Assembly (NCBI GenBank): GCA_039090855.1
Contig: CM077011.1
Location: forward strand, 24,891,001-24,955,000
Source of the DNA: Macrothele yani
Taxonomy: Eukaryota > Arthropoda > Arachnida > Araneae > Macrothelidae
Reading direction: 5' to 3'
DNA length: 64,000 nt
Numbering within the stretch: the stretch's first letter is position 1; each line of letters starts with the position of its first letter. This document shows, piece after piece, positions 8,528-20,272 of the stretch. Made by a program: the position numbers and the translations under genes. Under the pieces are notes generated by a model. The model was not told the DNA's origin and did not search any database. It was given only the letters and a program-made list of their open reading frames with translations.

Positions 8528-11525
8528 TTTGTCCGCTGTTCATTTAGTCTACTTTCAATTTCGTCCACCGTTCACGTTGCCCGCCGTTCACTCTGGACAC
8601 CGTTCACTTTGTCCGCTGTTCATTTCGTCCACTGTTCACTTTGCCCACCGTTCACTTTGTTGTTCTCCGTTCACTTTGTCCGCTTTTCATTTAGTCTATT
8701 TTTCATTTCGTTCACTGATCACTATTTCCACCGTTCTCTTTGTCAGCTGTTCATTTATTCTAATATTCATTTCATCCACCGTTCACGTTGTCCGCCGTTC
8801 ACTCTCTCCACCGTTCACTTTTTCCGCTATTCATTTCGTCTACTGTTTATTTCGCCTACCATTCGCATTGTCCGTCGTTCACTTTGTCCGCCGTTCACTT
8901 TGTCCACCGTTCACATTGTCCGCTGTTTATTTTGTCTATCGTCCATTTCGTCCACCGTTCACTCTGTCCACCGTTCACTTTGTCCGCTGTTCATTTAATT
9001 TACTGCTCATTTCGCCTACTCTTCACTTTGTCCGCCATTCACTTTGTCTACCATTCATATTGTCCGCTGTTAATTTAGTCTGCTGTTCATTTCTTCCAAA
9101 TTTCACTTTTTCCACCGTTCATTTTGTCAGCTGTTCATTTAGTCCACTCTTCATTTCGTCCACCGTTCACGTTGTCCGCCGTTCACTCTGTCCACCGTTC
9201 ACTTTGTCTGCTGTTCACTTTGTCTGCTGTTCACTTTGCCTACCGTGCACACTGTCCGCTGTTCATTTAGTCAACTGTTCATTTCGTCCACCGTTCACGC
9301 TGTACACTGTTCACTTTGTCCCTTGTTCATTTAGTCTACTGTTCATTTCGTCTACCGTTCACGCTGTACACTGTTCACTTTGTCCCTTGTTCATTTAGTC
9401 TACTGTTCATTTCGTCTACCGTTCACTCTGTCCACCGTTCACTTTGTTCTCTCTTCATTTAGTCTACTGTTCACTTTGTCGGCCGTTCACATTGTCCGCT
9501 GTTCATTTCGTTCACCGATCACTATGTACACCGTTCACTTTGTCCGCCGTTCACTCTCTCCACTCTTCACTTTGTCCGCTTTTCATTTTGTCTACTGTTC
9601 ATTTCGCCAACCGTTTACTTTGTCCGCCGTTCACTCTCTCCACTCTTCACTTTGTCCACTTTTCATTTAGTCTACTGTTCATTTTGCCTACCGTTCACTT
9701 TGCCCACCGTTCACATTGTGCACCTTTCAATTTCTCCACCGTTCCCATTGTCCGCTGTTCATTTAGTCTACCGTCCAATTCGTTCACCCTTTACGTGGTC
9801 CGCCATTCACTCTGTCCACCGTTCAGGTTGCCCGCTGTTCATTTAGTCTTCTATTCATTTCTTCCACAGTTCACTTTGTCCACCGTTTACTCTTTCCACC
9901 TTTCATTTTGTCCGCTGTTCATTTAGTCTACTGTTCATTTCGCCCACCGTTCACTTTGTCCGCCGTTCACTTTTTCTACTGTTCATATAGTCCGCTGTTA
10001 ATTTTGTCTATTGTTCATTTCTCCCACAGTTCACTTTGTCCACCGTTCACTTTGTCAGCTGTTCGTTTAGTCCACCCTTCAGTTCGTCCACCGTTCACGT
10101 TGTCCACCGTTCACGTTGTCCACCGTTCACTCTGTCCGCCGTTCACTTTGTCTACCGTTCACATTGTCCGCTGTTCATTTAGTCTACTGTTCATTTCGTC
10201 CACCGTTCCCTCTGTCCACTGTTCACTTTGTGCGCTGTTCACTTAGTCTACTGTTCATTTCGTTCACCGTTTACTTTGTCCACCGTTCACTCTGTCCATC
10301 GTTCAGATGGCCCGCTGTTAATTTAGTCTACTGTTCATTTTTTCCATAGTTCACTTTGTCCATAGTTCACTTTATCCACCGTTCACTTTGTCCATAGTTC
10401 ACTTTATCCACCGTTCACTTTGTCAGTTGTTCATTTAGTCCACTGTTCATTTCGTCCACCATTCACTTTGATCGCCGTTCTCTTTGTCTACCGTTCACAT
10501 TGTCCGCTGTTCATTTAGTCTACTATTCATTTCTTCCACAGTTCAGTTTGTCCACCGTTCCCTTTGCCACTTGTTCATTTAGTCTACTGCTCATTTCGCC
10601 CACTGTTCACTTTGTCCGCCGTTCACTTTGTCCGTCGTTCATTTTGTCCGCCGTTCATTTTGTCTACCGTTCACATTGTTCGTTGTTCATTTAGTCTACT
10701 ATTCATTTCTTCCACAGTTCACTTTGTCCACCGTTTACTCTGTCCATCATTCACTTTGTCAGCTGTTCATTTAGTCTACTGTTCATTTCGCCCACCGTTC
10801 ACTTTGTCCGCCGTTCACATTGTCCGCTGTTGATTTAGTCTACTGTTCATATCTTCCCCAGTTCATTTTTTCCATTTTTCCACCGTTCACTTTGTCAGCT
10901 GTTCATTTAGTGCACTCTTCATTTCGTTTACCGTTCACGCTGTCCACCGTTCAGTCTGTCCGCCGTTCACTTTGTCCACCATTCACTTTGTCCGCCGTTC
11001 ACTTTGTCAGCCGTTCACTTTGTCCGCCGTTCATTTTGTTCGCCGTTCATTTAGTCTACTGTTCATTTCGTCCACCGTTCACTTTGTCCATTGTTCACCT
11101 TGCCCGCTGTTCATTTTGTCTACTGTTAATTTCGTCCACCGTTCACTTTGTCCTCTTTTCATTTAGTCTACTGTTCATTTCGTCGCCGTTCACTTTGTCC
11201 GCTGTTCATTTCCTCTACTGTTCATTTTCCCACCGTTCACTTTGTCCGCCGTTCACTTTTTCTACTATTTACGTTGTCCGCTGTTCATTTAGTCTACTGT
11301 TTATTTCGTTCACCGTTCACTTTGTCCGACGTTCACTCTGTCAACCGTTCAGATTACCCTCTGTTCATTTCGTCCACTGTTCATTTCTTCCATAGTTCAC
11401 TTTGTCCACCGTTCACTCGGTCCACCGTTCACTCTGTCCACCGTTCACTTTATCAGCTGTTCATTTAGTACACTGTTCATTTCATCCACCGTTCACTTTG
11501 ACCGCCGTTCACTTTTTTGCATTCA
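8528..11525. repeat. Minisatellite of 16-bp units, ~3 kb, with higher-order ~80-bp pattern
   Basis: About 185 tandem copies of a 16-bp unit, consensus ttcactttgtccRcYg, with variants ttcatttagtctactg and ttcatttcgtccaccg recurring in blocks of about five units. Long open frames across it are artefacts: 16 bp read in three registers gives a 16-residue peptide repeat without stops. The array runs directly into the left arm of an inverted repeat at 11521, and two units in opposite orientation close the other arm near 12250-12275. Confidence 0.97.
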
Positions 11526-12290
11526 TTTCGTCCTCAGAATGGATGGAATACCTTGGAAATTTTTTGTTTTGATTGAATTTTTTTACTAGGCAGAAAAACG
11601 GTCAGCAAACATTGCTTACATATGATTTTTGTTCCTGTTTAAATTTTTCGATTATTTAGAGTAAAACGAAGAACTGAACTTTGCAGAGTTTTTTACACTT
11701 TTGTGCGGTACGATGTCAATCACTGCACATAAACCTAAGTTTATTCCAATGGCCATAAGTGTTGTTCGACTGAAGCGGAAAATTTTAGACCCCTTTCTCA
11801 TTTACATAAGGTCTCTATTATCCTTCTCTCACACCGCAAATTCAATCGAAACTTATTTTCACCATTATACTTTTATGAATTTTTTTTTCTCGTGTTAAAT
11901 AGCTATGACACATATAGAGAGCATTTTAGTTCATTCGTATGAAAATTAGTAATACGGAAATTATAAACAAGAAGTAATCAAAATAAAAAATAAATATATT
12001 GAAAAGCTAAGAACTATATGAAAACAATATACGAGATGTATTTCAAAAGACTAAAAGATTTTTGTGAAACTCTGATTTATGTCATAGCGATTCGCATCGT
12101 ACCACACGGAAGACACAGAAAAAACTTAAGCAGGAAAAATATCGCATATACGCAATGTCCGCTGAACTTTTTTTCTGCCAAGTAACAAAAATTCCATCAA
12201 AACAGAAAATTTTCACTGTACTCCATCCATTCTGAGGAAGAAATGAATGTGGACAAAGTGAACGGTGGACAAAATGACCACTGTCAAATT
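11521..12290. mobile_element. Long imperfect inverted repeat, Foldback-like candidate
   Basis: The left arm (about 11521-11745) begins attcatttcgtcctcagaatg. The reverse complement of 12075-12250 begins attcatttcttcctcagaat and stays alignable through ggatggaRta, tgttttgatKgaattttt, ggcagaaaaa, acattgcKtaYat and gtRcgatgYcaatc-like blocks. The spacer between arms is about 330 bp. Outside each arm lie copies of the 16-bp unit in mirror orientation: ~185 on the left, two on the right. Terminal inverted repeats made partly of short tandem units are the hallmark of Foldback-type elements. I see no transposase or clear target duplication. Confidence 0.65.
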
Positions 12291-12379
12291 GATCCATCAC
12301 CCTCTAAACATATGTGAAATAAGGATTCTTTATATAATCATATCTATAAGACGTTGTGGGCTATCCGTCATTACTGAAA

Positions 12380-13142
12380 CGAAAAAACTCGGAATGATTG
12401 TTTGAGATTGATGGCAAAAACGGCTTTTAGAGAGAATCTAAGACTACTGACGGCCAAAAATATAGATCTAAAACAAAGGAAGAGAATTCTAAAGGCATAT
12501 AGCTCAAGGCTCTGAGATATGGACATTGACAAAGAGGGATTTGAAAAGGTTGGGGACATTTGAGATGTGGAGCAATAAAAGAATGGAGAGAAGACTAATG
12601 AGGAGGTCCTGGAGAGAGTGGGAGAACCCAAGAATCTGGCAAAAACGGCTTTTAGAGGGAATCAAAGACTACTGACAGCCAAAAATATAGATCTAAAACT
12701 GAGGAAAAGAATTTTAAAGGCATGTTTGGCCAGTAGCTCTCTACGGTTATGAGACATGGACATTGACCAAGAGGGAAGTGAAAAGGCTGGAGGCATTTGT
12801 GATGTGGAGCTATAGAAGAATGGAGAGAATAAGTTGTCTCGATAGAAAGACTAATGAGGAGGATCTGGAGAGAATGGGAAAACGCAGGAATCTGATCAAC
12901 ATGTTAAAGAGACGAAGAATGTTATGGATAGGACACTCATTGCGCCATGGAGGCCCGATCCTAAAAGTTTTGGAAGGGAAAATTCAAAGCAAGTGACGAA
13001 GAGGACGGCCAAGGAATGGTTTTCTGGCACAATTACTCCAAAACACCAATAATAGGACATACTATGACTTGAAGAGAATTCCGGAGAACAGAGAGGAATG
13101 GAGAGACAGAGTACATCTACTGAACAACCAGTCCTTGGACTG
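12380..13142 (+). pseudogene. Non-LTR reverse transcriptase C-terminal region with internal duplication
   Basis: The plus strand encodes the post-RT C-terminal domain of a non-LTR element: ETWTLTKREVKRLEAF, MWSYRRMERIS, NEEDLERMGKRRNLINMLKR and RRMLWIGHSLRHGG (the WxGHxxR block typical of this region). It ends with EEWRDRVHLLNNQSLD and a stop at 13140-13142. About 250 bp (12380-12620) is an imperfect tandem duplicate of 12640-12880, with frameshifts. A second LINE family, distinct from the RTE copies at 7.4 and 27 kb. The RT core is missing. Confidence 0.85.
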
Positions 13143-13905
13143 AGTAACCAAGACGAAGAAGAAGAAAATATGACGGAAAAGTTACTCCAAGACACAAATA
13201 CCAAGACATACTATGGCATGAAGAGAACGTCGGAGAATAGAGAGGAATGGAGAGACAGAGTACATCTATTGAACAACCAGTCCTTGGACTGAGTAAACAA
13301 GAAGAAGAAGAAGAAGATATGACGGAAATGTTACTCCAAGACACAAATACCAAGACATACTACTGTATGACTTGAAGAGAACGTCGGAGAATAGAGAGGA
13401 ATGGAGAGACAGAGTACATCTACTGAAAAACCAGTCCTTGTACTGAGTAACCAAGAAGAAGAAGAAGAAGATATAACGGAAAAATTACTCCAAGACACAA
13501 ATACCAAGACATACTATGACTTGAAGAGAACGTCGGAGAATACAGAGGAATGGAGAGACGGAGTACATCTACTGAACAACCAGTCCTTGGACTGAGTAAA
13601 CAAGAAGAAGAAGAAGAAGAATATATGACGGAAAAGTTACTCCAAGTCACAAATAACAAAACATACTATGACTTGAAGAGAACGTCGGAGAATAGAGAGA
13701 CAAAGTACATCTACTGAACAACCAGTCCTTGGGCTGAGTAACCAAGAAGAAGAAGAAGAAGAAAATATGACGTGAAAGTTACTCCAAGACACCAATACTA
13801 GGACATACTATGACTTGAAGAGAACGTCGGAGAATAGAGAGGAATGGAGAGACAGAGTGCATCTACTGAACAACCAGTCCTTGGACTGAGTAACCAAGAA
13901 GATTG
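13012..13905 (+). repeat. Tandem array of ~150-bp units made from the LINE 3' terminus and its (GAA)n tail
   Basis: The first unit (13012-13168) is the natural end of the LINE: about 35 last codons, a stop, then accaagacgaagaagaagaa. Five more copies follow, starting near 13169, 13318, 13470, 13625 and 13767, each carrying the same last codons, the stop and its own (gaa)n tract of varying length. The final copy ends at ~13902 without a long GAA tract. Copies are mostly over 90% alike by eye. Confidence 0.93.
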
Positions 13906-14089
13906 TTTTCCGTGATCTGTAGCTTCATGCTCTTTGCATGTTATAAAAATAAACGTTTTCCACCGTAAAGCAAATTGAATCACATTATATCGATTGTCAC
14001 AAGATTTTGCTATTTGTGGGGTAACGGAGTGCGGTCTTATAATTATTAAGCATGCTTACGCATAAATAGAAAGAAAACTAAAATGATGT

Positions 14090-14316
14090 GCTTTGACACT
14101 ACAATATAAACCAGTATTTTCGTTTGATGATAATATCAGCCTTTCCGTATGTAAAACCAGTCTTTTTATTTGATTTCGAAGTAAAAACCAGTATTTTGAT
14201 TTGCCAGGCAAGTTAACTAATTCGTTTGATTTAATAGGGAAATGAAACCTGTTTCATTTTTACTAATAAAATAAAATCCCGGGGAAGAAACATTCCTCTC
14301 ACAATGCGTTGAAATA
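14090..14316. repeat. Minisatellite with 'ttttgatttg-aagtaaaa' units, first segment
   Basis: Degenerate 30-35 bp units (accagtatttt-gatttg, aagtaaaaaccag). The same units occur at 16195-16665 and 17896-18045, so one ancestral array seems to span 14.1-18.0 kb with two Tc1-like insertions and SINE pieces in it. Confidence 0.7.
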
Positions 14317-15741
14317 CACTGACGGAAAAAAATCCCAACACCACGAAAAACTAGCTGTAGAGGAATGAAATGGCGGCAATACATTTGTATAGGTAACGTA
14401 TTTAATCGATTAAGGTTTCAAGATCACAGCTTAATGTAAGCAAGAGAAGAGCCTTTTTAAATGTGAAATGCTGGTACATTAATAACCGGTGTAACCGCCA
14501 GAATGTTGAATGCAAGCACGCAAACGTTCATGCATTGTGTCGTACAGGTGCTGGATGTCAGTTTGTGGGATGGAGTTCCATGCCTGTTGCACTTGGTTGG
14601 TCAATACAGGGACGGTTAATGCTGGTTGGGGGTGACGCTTGAGTTGTCGTCCAATGATGTCCCATACGTGCTCGATTGGTGAAAGATCTGGTGATCTAGC
14701 AGGCCACGGCAACATGTCGACACTCTGTAGAGCATGTTGGGTTACAACAGCGGTATGCGGATTAGCGTTATCCTGTTGGCAAACACCCCTGGAATGCTGT
14801 TTATGAATGGCAGCACAACAGGTTGAATCAGCAAACTGACGTACAACTGTGCCGTCAGGGTGCGTGGGATAACCACGAGCGTGCTCCTGCTGTCATAGGA
14901 AATTGCTTCCCAGACCATAACTCCAGGTGTATGTCCAGTGTGTCTCGGCCGCAGGCAGGTTGGTTGCAGGCGCTCACCTGGCCTCCTTCTAACCAACACA
15001 CGGCCATCACTGGCACCCAGGCAGAACCGGCTTTCATCAGAAAACACAACATATCTCCACTCCGTCCTCCAATGAGCTCTAGCTTGACACCACTGACGTC
15101 GCAAACGGTAGTGGTTTGGAGTAAGTGGAATGCACGCTACAGGGCGTCTGGCTCGGAGCTGTCCTTCAAGTAACCGATTTGTAACAGTTCGTTGTGTCAC
15201 TGTGGTGGCAACTGCAGCTCGAATTGCTACCGCAGGCGCGGTACGATGCGCCACGACCATACGCCGTACACGGCGGTCTTCCCTCTCAGTAGTGCCACGT
15301 GGCTGGCCGGAACCCGGTCTTCTTGAGGCAGTACCTTCCCTTGACCACCGCTGCAAACAATCATGCACAGTGGCTACATTCCTGCCAAGTCGTTCTGCAA
15401 TATTGCGGAACGAAAATCCACTTTCTCGTAACCCTATTACACGACCTCGTTCAAACTCCGTGAGCTGTTGATAATGCCTTCGTCGTCTTCTTAAAGGCAT
15501 TCTTGACTAACATCAACACCCTACGTCGAATCTCAACGATAACTAACGCTCACGGACGTTACAGCGCGTATTTACAGCAAACCTGCTTTACATGTTCCGA
15601 GGGGCGCTACTAGCGCTACACGTATGCGCCGAGCGTGAAATTTGCATAGACGTCATCTTACAGATGTACTCTCACCGCCTACCAACTGTCGTTTATCTAA
15701 CACAACCCCTTCTTGGTGTTGGGATTTTTTTTCCATCCGTG
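14317..15741 (-). mobile_element. Tc1-like DNA transposon (family A, copy 2) with TA target duplication
   Basis: A 1425-bp element. Left end cactgacggaaaaaaatccc, right end the complement with few mismatches, flanked by TA at 14315-14316 and 15742-15743. It is nearly colinear with copy 1 and carries a much better preserved transposase. Insertion is within the minisatellite that resumes further right. Confidence 0.96.
14479..15500 (-). pseudogene. Tc1-like transposase (family A), single frameshift
   Basis: Starts at 15500 (MPLRRRRRHYQQLTEFERGR) and is open for 252 codons. It shows a paired-type helix-turn-helix (NIAERLGRNVATVHDCLQRW, residues 33-52), an AT-hook-like GSGQPR at 63-68, and the first catalytic Asp at about residue 155 (VVFSDESRF). 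A frame change near 14785 comes just before the second Asp block: the alternative frame reads QQDNANPHT. The protein then resumes in the frame 14715-14479 with SPDLSPIEHVWD and the usual C-terminus. Length and order match a ~340-residue DDE transposase. One small indel seems to be the main lesion. Confidence 0.93.
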
Positions 15742-16194
15742 TATGTCGGAATTATTAACACAGCAATCAGCCATCTCTGAATTACCTGTGTATTGACTGT
15801 TCATCACGTAACTTTAATCACATCAGAAAACTTTAAAATTACATCATCCTGGAGCGGAAATCGAAACCGCATCTGCTGATAGCGTGCTCCAACGGAAATT
15901 GCGTGATGGGCTAAAATTGCCTGAAAGACTAGTGATTTTCTTAACTGCGCTAGGAAAATGCAGAATTTGCATTGACTGGCAAAAATCAGAGGATGTTCTT
16001 ATATTTAATACTCAGATACTTGAGACTTGACCGTCCTGGGTGGTGTAATCGATAGCATGCTAGAACGGAAATCGGGGAACACGGGTTCGATTCCCGCTCT
16101 AAGACAATGTGTTTTCAAGTTTTTTGATGTCATTATTGTTACAAACAGTAAATACAGGCAATTCAGCTATTTCTGTTTGCTGTGTTAATAATTC
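15742..16194. mobile_element. Two S1 SINE heads in opposite orientation
   Basis: A minus-oriented head fragment (15844-15893, reading ggtttcgatttccgctcc on its own strand) and a plus-oriented head (16033-16105, gtcctgggtggtgtaatcg, B box gggttcgattcccgc) lie about 140 bp apart. The latter is flanked by cttgagacttg and ttttcaag, remnants of the inverted flank seen around the copy at 3042. Between them I see no other feature. Confidence 0.65.
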
Positions 16195-16686
16195 GGAAAA
16201 TAAAATCCCTCTTTTGATGTCATAGTTACACGTCTTTTGTTTTGACAGCGAAGTGAAAATGAGCCTTTTATTTTGTTTATGAAGCAAAATCAGTCTTTTG
16301 ATTTGCTCTTGAAGCGAAGTTAGTCTTCCTATCTGATATTCGAGTAAAATAATTATTTTGATCTGTTGGGAATTAACATATTCATTTGATTTGATAATGA
16401 AGTAAAATAAAGCAAAAACGGTATTTCGATTTGTTAGTGATTTAAAATAATTTATTTGATTTGGTAATACGTTAAAATAAGTCTTTTGATTTTATAGTGG
16501 AGTAAAAATTGCCTTTTGAAGTGAAATCGGTCTCTTGATTTGTTTATGAAACAAGATCGGTCGTTTGGTTTGATGCTGAAGCAGAATCAGTCTTTCAATT
16601 TGTAAGTGAATTGAAATCGTTAATGTGATTTGATAGTAAAGTAACATTAACTTTTGACTTTTCGTGGAACAAAATCACAAACACAG
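16195..16686. repeat. Minisatellite with 'cttttgatttg-gaagtaaaat' units, middle segment
   Basis: About 15 degenerate units of 30-36 bp. The array continues beyond the Tc1-like element at 17896. Confidence 0.8.
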
Positions 16687-17893
16687 ACACAGACACACAC
16701 ACACACACAGACACACACACACAACACAGTCTTTCGATTTGACTTCGATTCTTCGTGGCATGGACTCTACGAGATGTTGATAGGTGGTTTGTGGAATCTG
16801 AGACCATGCTTGAAGAATAGCACTTTCCAGAAGTGAGAGATTGCAGGGTTGTGGATCCAGCTGTCTGATGGCTCGTTCAACTTCAACCCACAAATTCTCA
16901 ATGGAGTTGAGATCTGGAGATTGTGGGGGCCACCTAAGCAAAGTAAAATCACCGGCATATTCCTGAAACCAATCCTGTACAATACGAGCACTATGGTAGG
17001 ACGCATTATCTTGTTGAAAGTACCCATCGCCATTGGGATAAACCATCCACATGACAGGATGCACTTGGTCTGCAATGATGTTTAGATATGATGTGCCAGG
17101 CAGACGTTGATCAACACGAATTAAAGGGCCAAAAGCATGCCAGGAAAACTTTCCCCAAACCATAACGTTGCCTCCACCAGCTTAAAGGGTTGTAGCAATG
17201 CTTTTGGGGTCCATGCTTTCGTGCTGTTTCCGCCAAATTCTCACTCGCCCATCGGCATGGTGCAACTGAAAACGTGATTCATCGTACCACATAATTTGTT
17301 TCCAATTATCGACTGTCCAATCCTTGTGCCCCTGTGCGAACTGGAGACGTTTTCTCTTGTTAACTGCAGACAGAAAAGACGTTCGAACAGGCCTTCGGCT
17401 GTCATATCCCATCCGATGCAGTGTACGGCGAACAGTGCATGCAGAGATCATTTGAGGGGATCCTTGATTAAGATGGTCTGTAATTTGCTGCACTGTTGCC
17501 CTTCTGTTGTCTGTTACCAGTCTGGACACTCTCCGTTCCGCCCGAGCAGTCACTACTCGATGACGACCACACGTTGCACGTAGAGACCCAGTGTTTCAGC
17601 TGACAGTCCAGTCTTTAAACACTTTAACAACAGCTGCTCTGGAATATTTCCACAAAGTGGCGGTTTCGGTGACACTCGCTCCATGGCTCCGAGCTCCTAC
17701 AATCATCCCACGTTGAAAGTCCGTCAAATCGCATTTTTTACCCATCTCGTCACCCAAAAATCATTTCTACTACTGTCGCAAGCACTAAGCTTTCCGTTTT
17801 TATGCTAGCCTCGCCCTCTGGCGGCAACAGTGTGCAGCCATAGCTCATTTGCTTAAAACTGTCAGGTGGTCATAATAAAGTGGTCACTCAGTG
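16687..17893 (-). mobile_element. Tc1-like DNA transposon (family B, copy 1), left end replaced by a CA repeat
   Basis: The right end is clear: ctgtcaggtggtcataata, then aagtggtcactcagtg, followed by TA at 17894-17895. The expected left terminal repeat is not found. Instead a (CA)n microsatellite at ~16687-16725 sits immediately after the transposase C-terminus. A related copy on the plus strand is at 20151-22690. Confidence 0.85.
16730..17745 (-). pseudogene. Tc1-like transposase (family B), two in-frame stops
   Basis: Start at 17745 (MGKKCDLTDFQRGMIVGARS). The frame is continuous across the whole gene except for a TGA after FKDWTVS and a TAA before AGGGNVMVWGK. Visible parts are the HTH (SRAAVVKVF), MWYDESRFQLHH with the first Asp, YFQQDNASYHSA with the second Asp, and SPDLNSIENLWVEVERAIRQ with the final acidic residue. 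Catalytic residues are all present, so inactivation is by the two stops alone. Confidence 0.92.
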
Positions 17894-17895
17894 TA

Positions 17896-18045
17896 TAGCA
17901 AACACGGTATTTTAATTTGACAGTAAGGTTATGTAAGCCTTTTGATTTGATAATGAGGTAATATCAGCCTTTTGATTTGTTAGTAAAACAATTGCTTAAT
18001 TTATTTGATGCTGAAGCAAAAATATATCTTTTGATTCAAGAATAT
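17896..18045. repeat. Minisatellite, last segment
   Basis: Continuation of 16195-16686 after the Tc1-like element: tttgatttgataatgagg and similar units. Confidence 0.7.
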
Positions 18046-19387
18046 TGTAAAATCCCACCCCAGATGTATGAGCAAGAATTGTTTTTGACGAAAGTGTTTT
18101 CTCTTGGTGTTGCTGATGGTATTTTCTGGCATCTTTAATTTGCTGATTTTGCGTCCTTTTGACAGCCCCTTGTGTTCTTGTCTAATGATTTTACACTGGG
18201 AAGACAAAAATGTAACCCAAATGAAATATTGAAAACAAAAATGAAAAGCCTGGTTCCTGGGCAACCTGGAAAACCTGGTTCCTGGGCAAAATGAAAAACC
18301 TGGTTCCTGGGAAACGCGGCGCTGTGATACCTGCGAAACACCTTCGTGACCTATTCGACTCAATGCCTTGCCGTGTAACTGCTTTTATGCGGGCGCAGGG
18401 TCGCATCCAAGGGAAGGGGGGTCCCCGGGTCCGGACGCCCCATGAGGCCAAGTTTTTTGTAATATGATTCCGACACCATCGGTATCCGACATGAGATATT
18501 CCTAATCCTCTAACTGTTCTCCAATTTTCCTAATTGGTGAATTTCAATTTTCATAATTGCCGGAATTACGCATTGTAGAATGTGTTCTAGAATACATTCT
18601 CTGAAACCATAATATAGCAATAGATAATATAATTACATTTGTGGTTAACTATTTTTCTGAAATGCGTATTTTTATTAAAGGTCAAAACAACAATGAAAAT
18701 TTCATGTGTAGCTGGATAATTCATGAATACGATGTTTTAAATTCTTTCACAGATCAAAACATCTATTATAACAGTCACTTGCGTAAGTACACATACATGA
18801 TCATTTTTACTTGCAGAGCCGCCCCCCTTTCCGAATTTCTGGGCGCGCCCCCGTGCTAGCGAACAGCAGGCCTACCTATTATTAAGCAGGTATCACATGA
18901 TTTCTGTCCACCCAGTTTATTCACTGAGTGTGAACAGGATATTATAATGTATAATTATATACGAATGCACTGAGAGGAAAACATATCGTAAAGTAAGCAC
19001 TGCAGTAGATAAAGTAATCAAACACTATAAATGAGTTGTGCCAAATTAACTCTTCCGTCTTCGTATAGTGTCCGCTAGCAAAAGATAATACATAGTGACT
19101 ATTTCGGCCAAATCGTCTTTTCGATCTCCAGTAATTCCACCGAAGGTCGCTGGTGATAAATGAAAAAGTGTTCAATAATTTTTCATTATCTGATAAATAA
19201 TTACTTATAAATGAAGAAACAGCACTCTGCCGAGATGATAAAGCAATTTGGTATCTCGTTTTCTTAGTTGAAATCATAATGCCTTCCAAGTAGTTTGAAC
19301 ACTGAACTTCGAGGTAGAAGCAACTTATAGCATTCATAACTGCCTCTATAATAACACTGCTAATAAAACTTCGACTAGAAAAATTCA
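18046..19387. other. No gene seen; short 'aacctggttcctgggcaa' repeat
   Basis: At 18243-18320 a ~30-bp unit containing cctggttcctggg is repeated three times. The rest is AT-rich DNA with no supported feature. Confidence 0.5.
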
Positions 19388-19580
19388 AATGGCCGCCTCT
19401 GTGGTCAAATGGTACGGAGTGGTTGCTTCTAATAATTCATACAAGATGGGTATGTAGAGAATCTCGTGTAAGATATGGGCCTCTTCCCTCACTGGAACCC
19501 GCTGATCCAAAATAGGGAGCCACGACTGCTTGTAGCCCATTGAGTTGCTCACAGTAATCGTTAATATCCCCCCCCCACAC
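19388..19580 (+). mobile_element. tRNA-derived SINE (family S3), diverged head, intact body
   Basis: Head remnant atggccgcctctgtggtc. The body shares gcctcttccctcactggaac, then aaaatagggagccacgact and gcttgtagcccattgagttg, ctcacagtaatcgtta with the copies at 29876 and 60289. It ends at a C-rich tract (19568-19596). Confidence 0.75.
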
Positions 19581-20150
19581 ACACCCCCACCTACCCCCAA
19601 AAAAGAAAAAGCTCAAATGAAGAGCAGTAAATTGATTTCTTTTCAATTTTAACAAATTTTTAAATCTAAGAGCATCGCAGATTTAAAAAGAGCAGTAAAT
19701 ATTTTTTTTTCAAATTTAACAAGTTTTTTAATCGGTTTCGTTTCAGCAATTAAAGGAACAGGACCTCATTGCTGATTATTAATAGTTATAAAACTATTTT
19801 CAGCAGGAAATTTAGACTTCATGCCTGAGAATTCACTTCACGGAAAGAATTTCCAAATTCCCCTAAAAGTACATCGGTTGAATTAAAGATTAAAATATAG
19901 GTATATAGTAAGAGCTCATTCATATTAGAAGTGAAAATTATATGCTATTTATTTCCGTTTTTCAAAAGACCGCGCGATAAATAAACATTCTGTGTAAAAT
20001 AGTTGTTGTTGTTTAACAATTTTCCTTATAATCCAGTTGTTTTCGTGTAAACTCTAACCTAAAATATATCTTTGTAATAGATGTGTTCGATAAGATTTGT
20101 CGCACGCGCACCTGAAAAACGCCCCTGCCAGACAGGAGGACCTATATATA
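19581..20150. other. AT-rich sequence, no gene
   Basis: Contains a (C)n-(CA)n tract near 19568-19596 and nothing else I can support. Confidence 0.4.
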
Positions 20151-20272
20151 CATTTAGTGGCCAAATTGTTTTGACCACCGGATCATTTTAAGCAAAGTAT
20201 CCCGCAGATGATGATGACGCAAGATGGCTAAATAGGTACAAAAAGGGAACACTGAAGGCAAGCAGAGACTAA

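Noticed and set aside
8450..11470. Long plus-strand open stretches (up to 289 codons) rich in F, H, S, L, C
   Set aside because: They are the 16-bp minisatellite read in frame; the peptide repeats every 16 residues, all three frames are open, and there is no independent coding signal.
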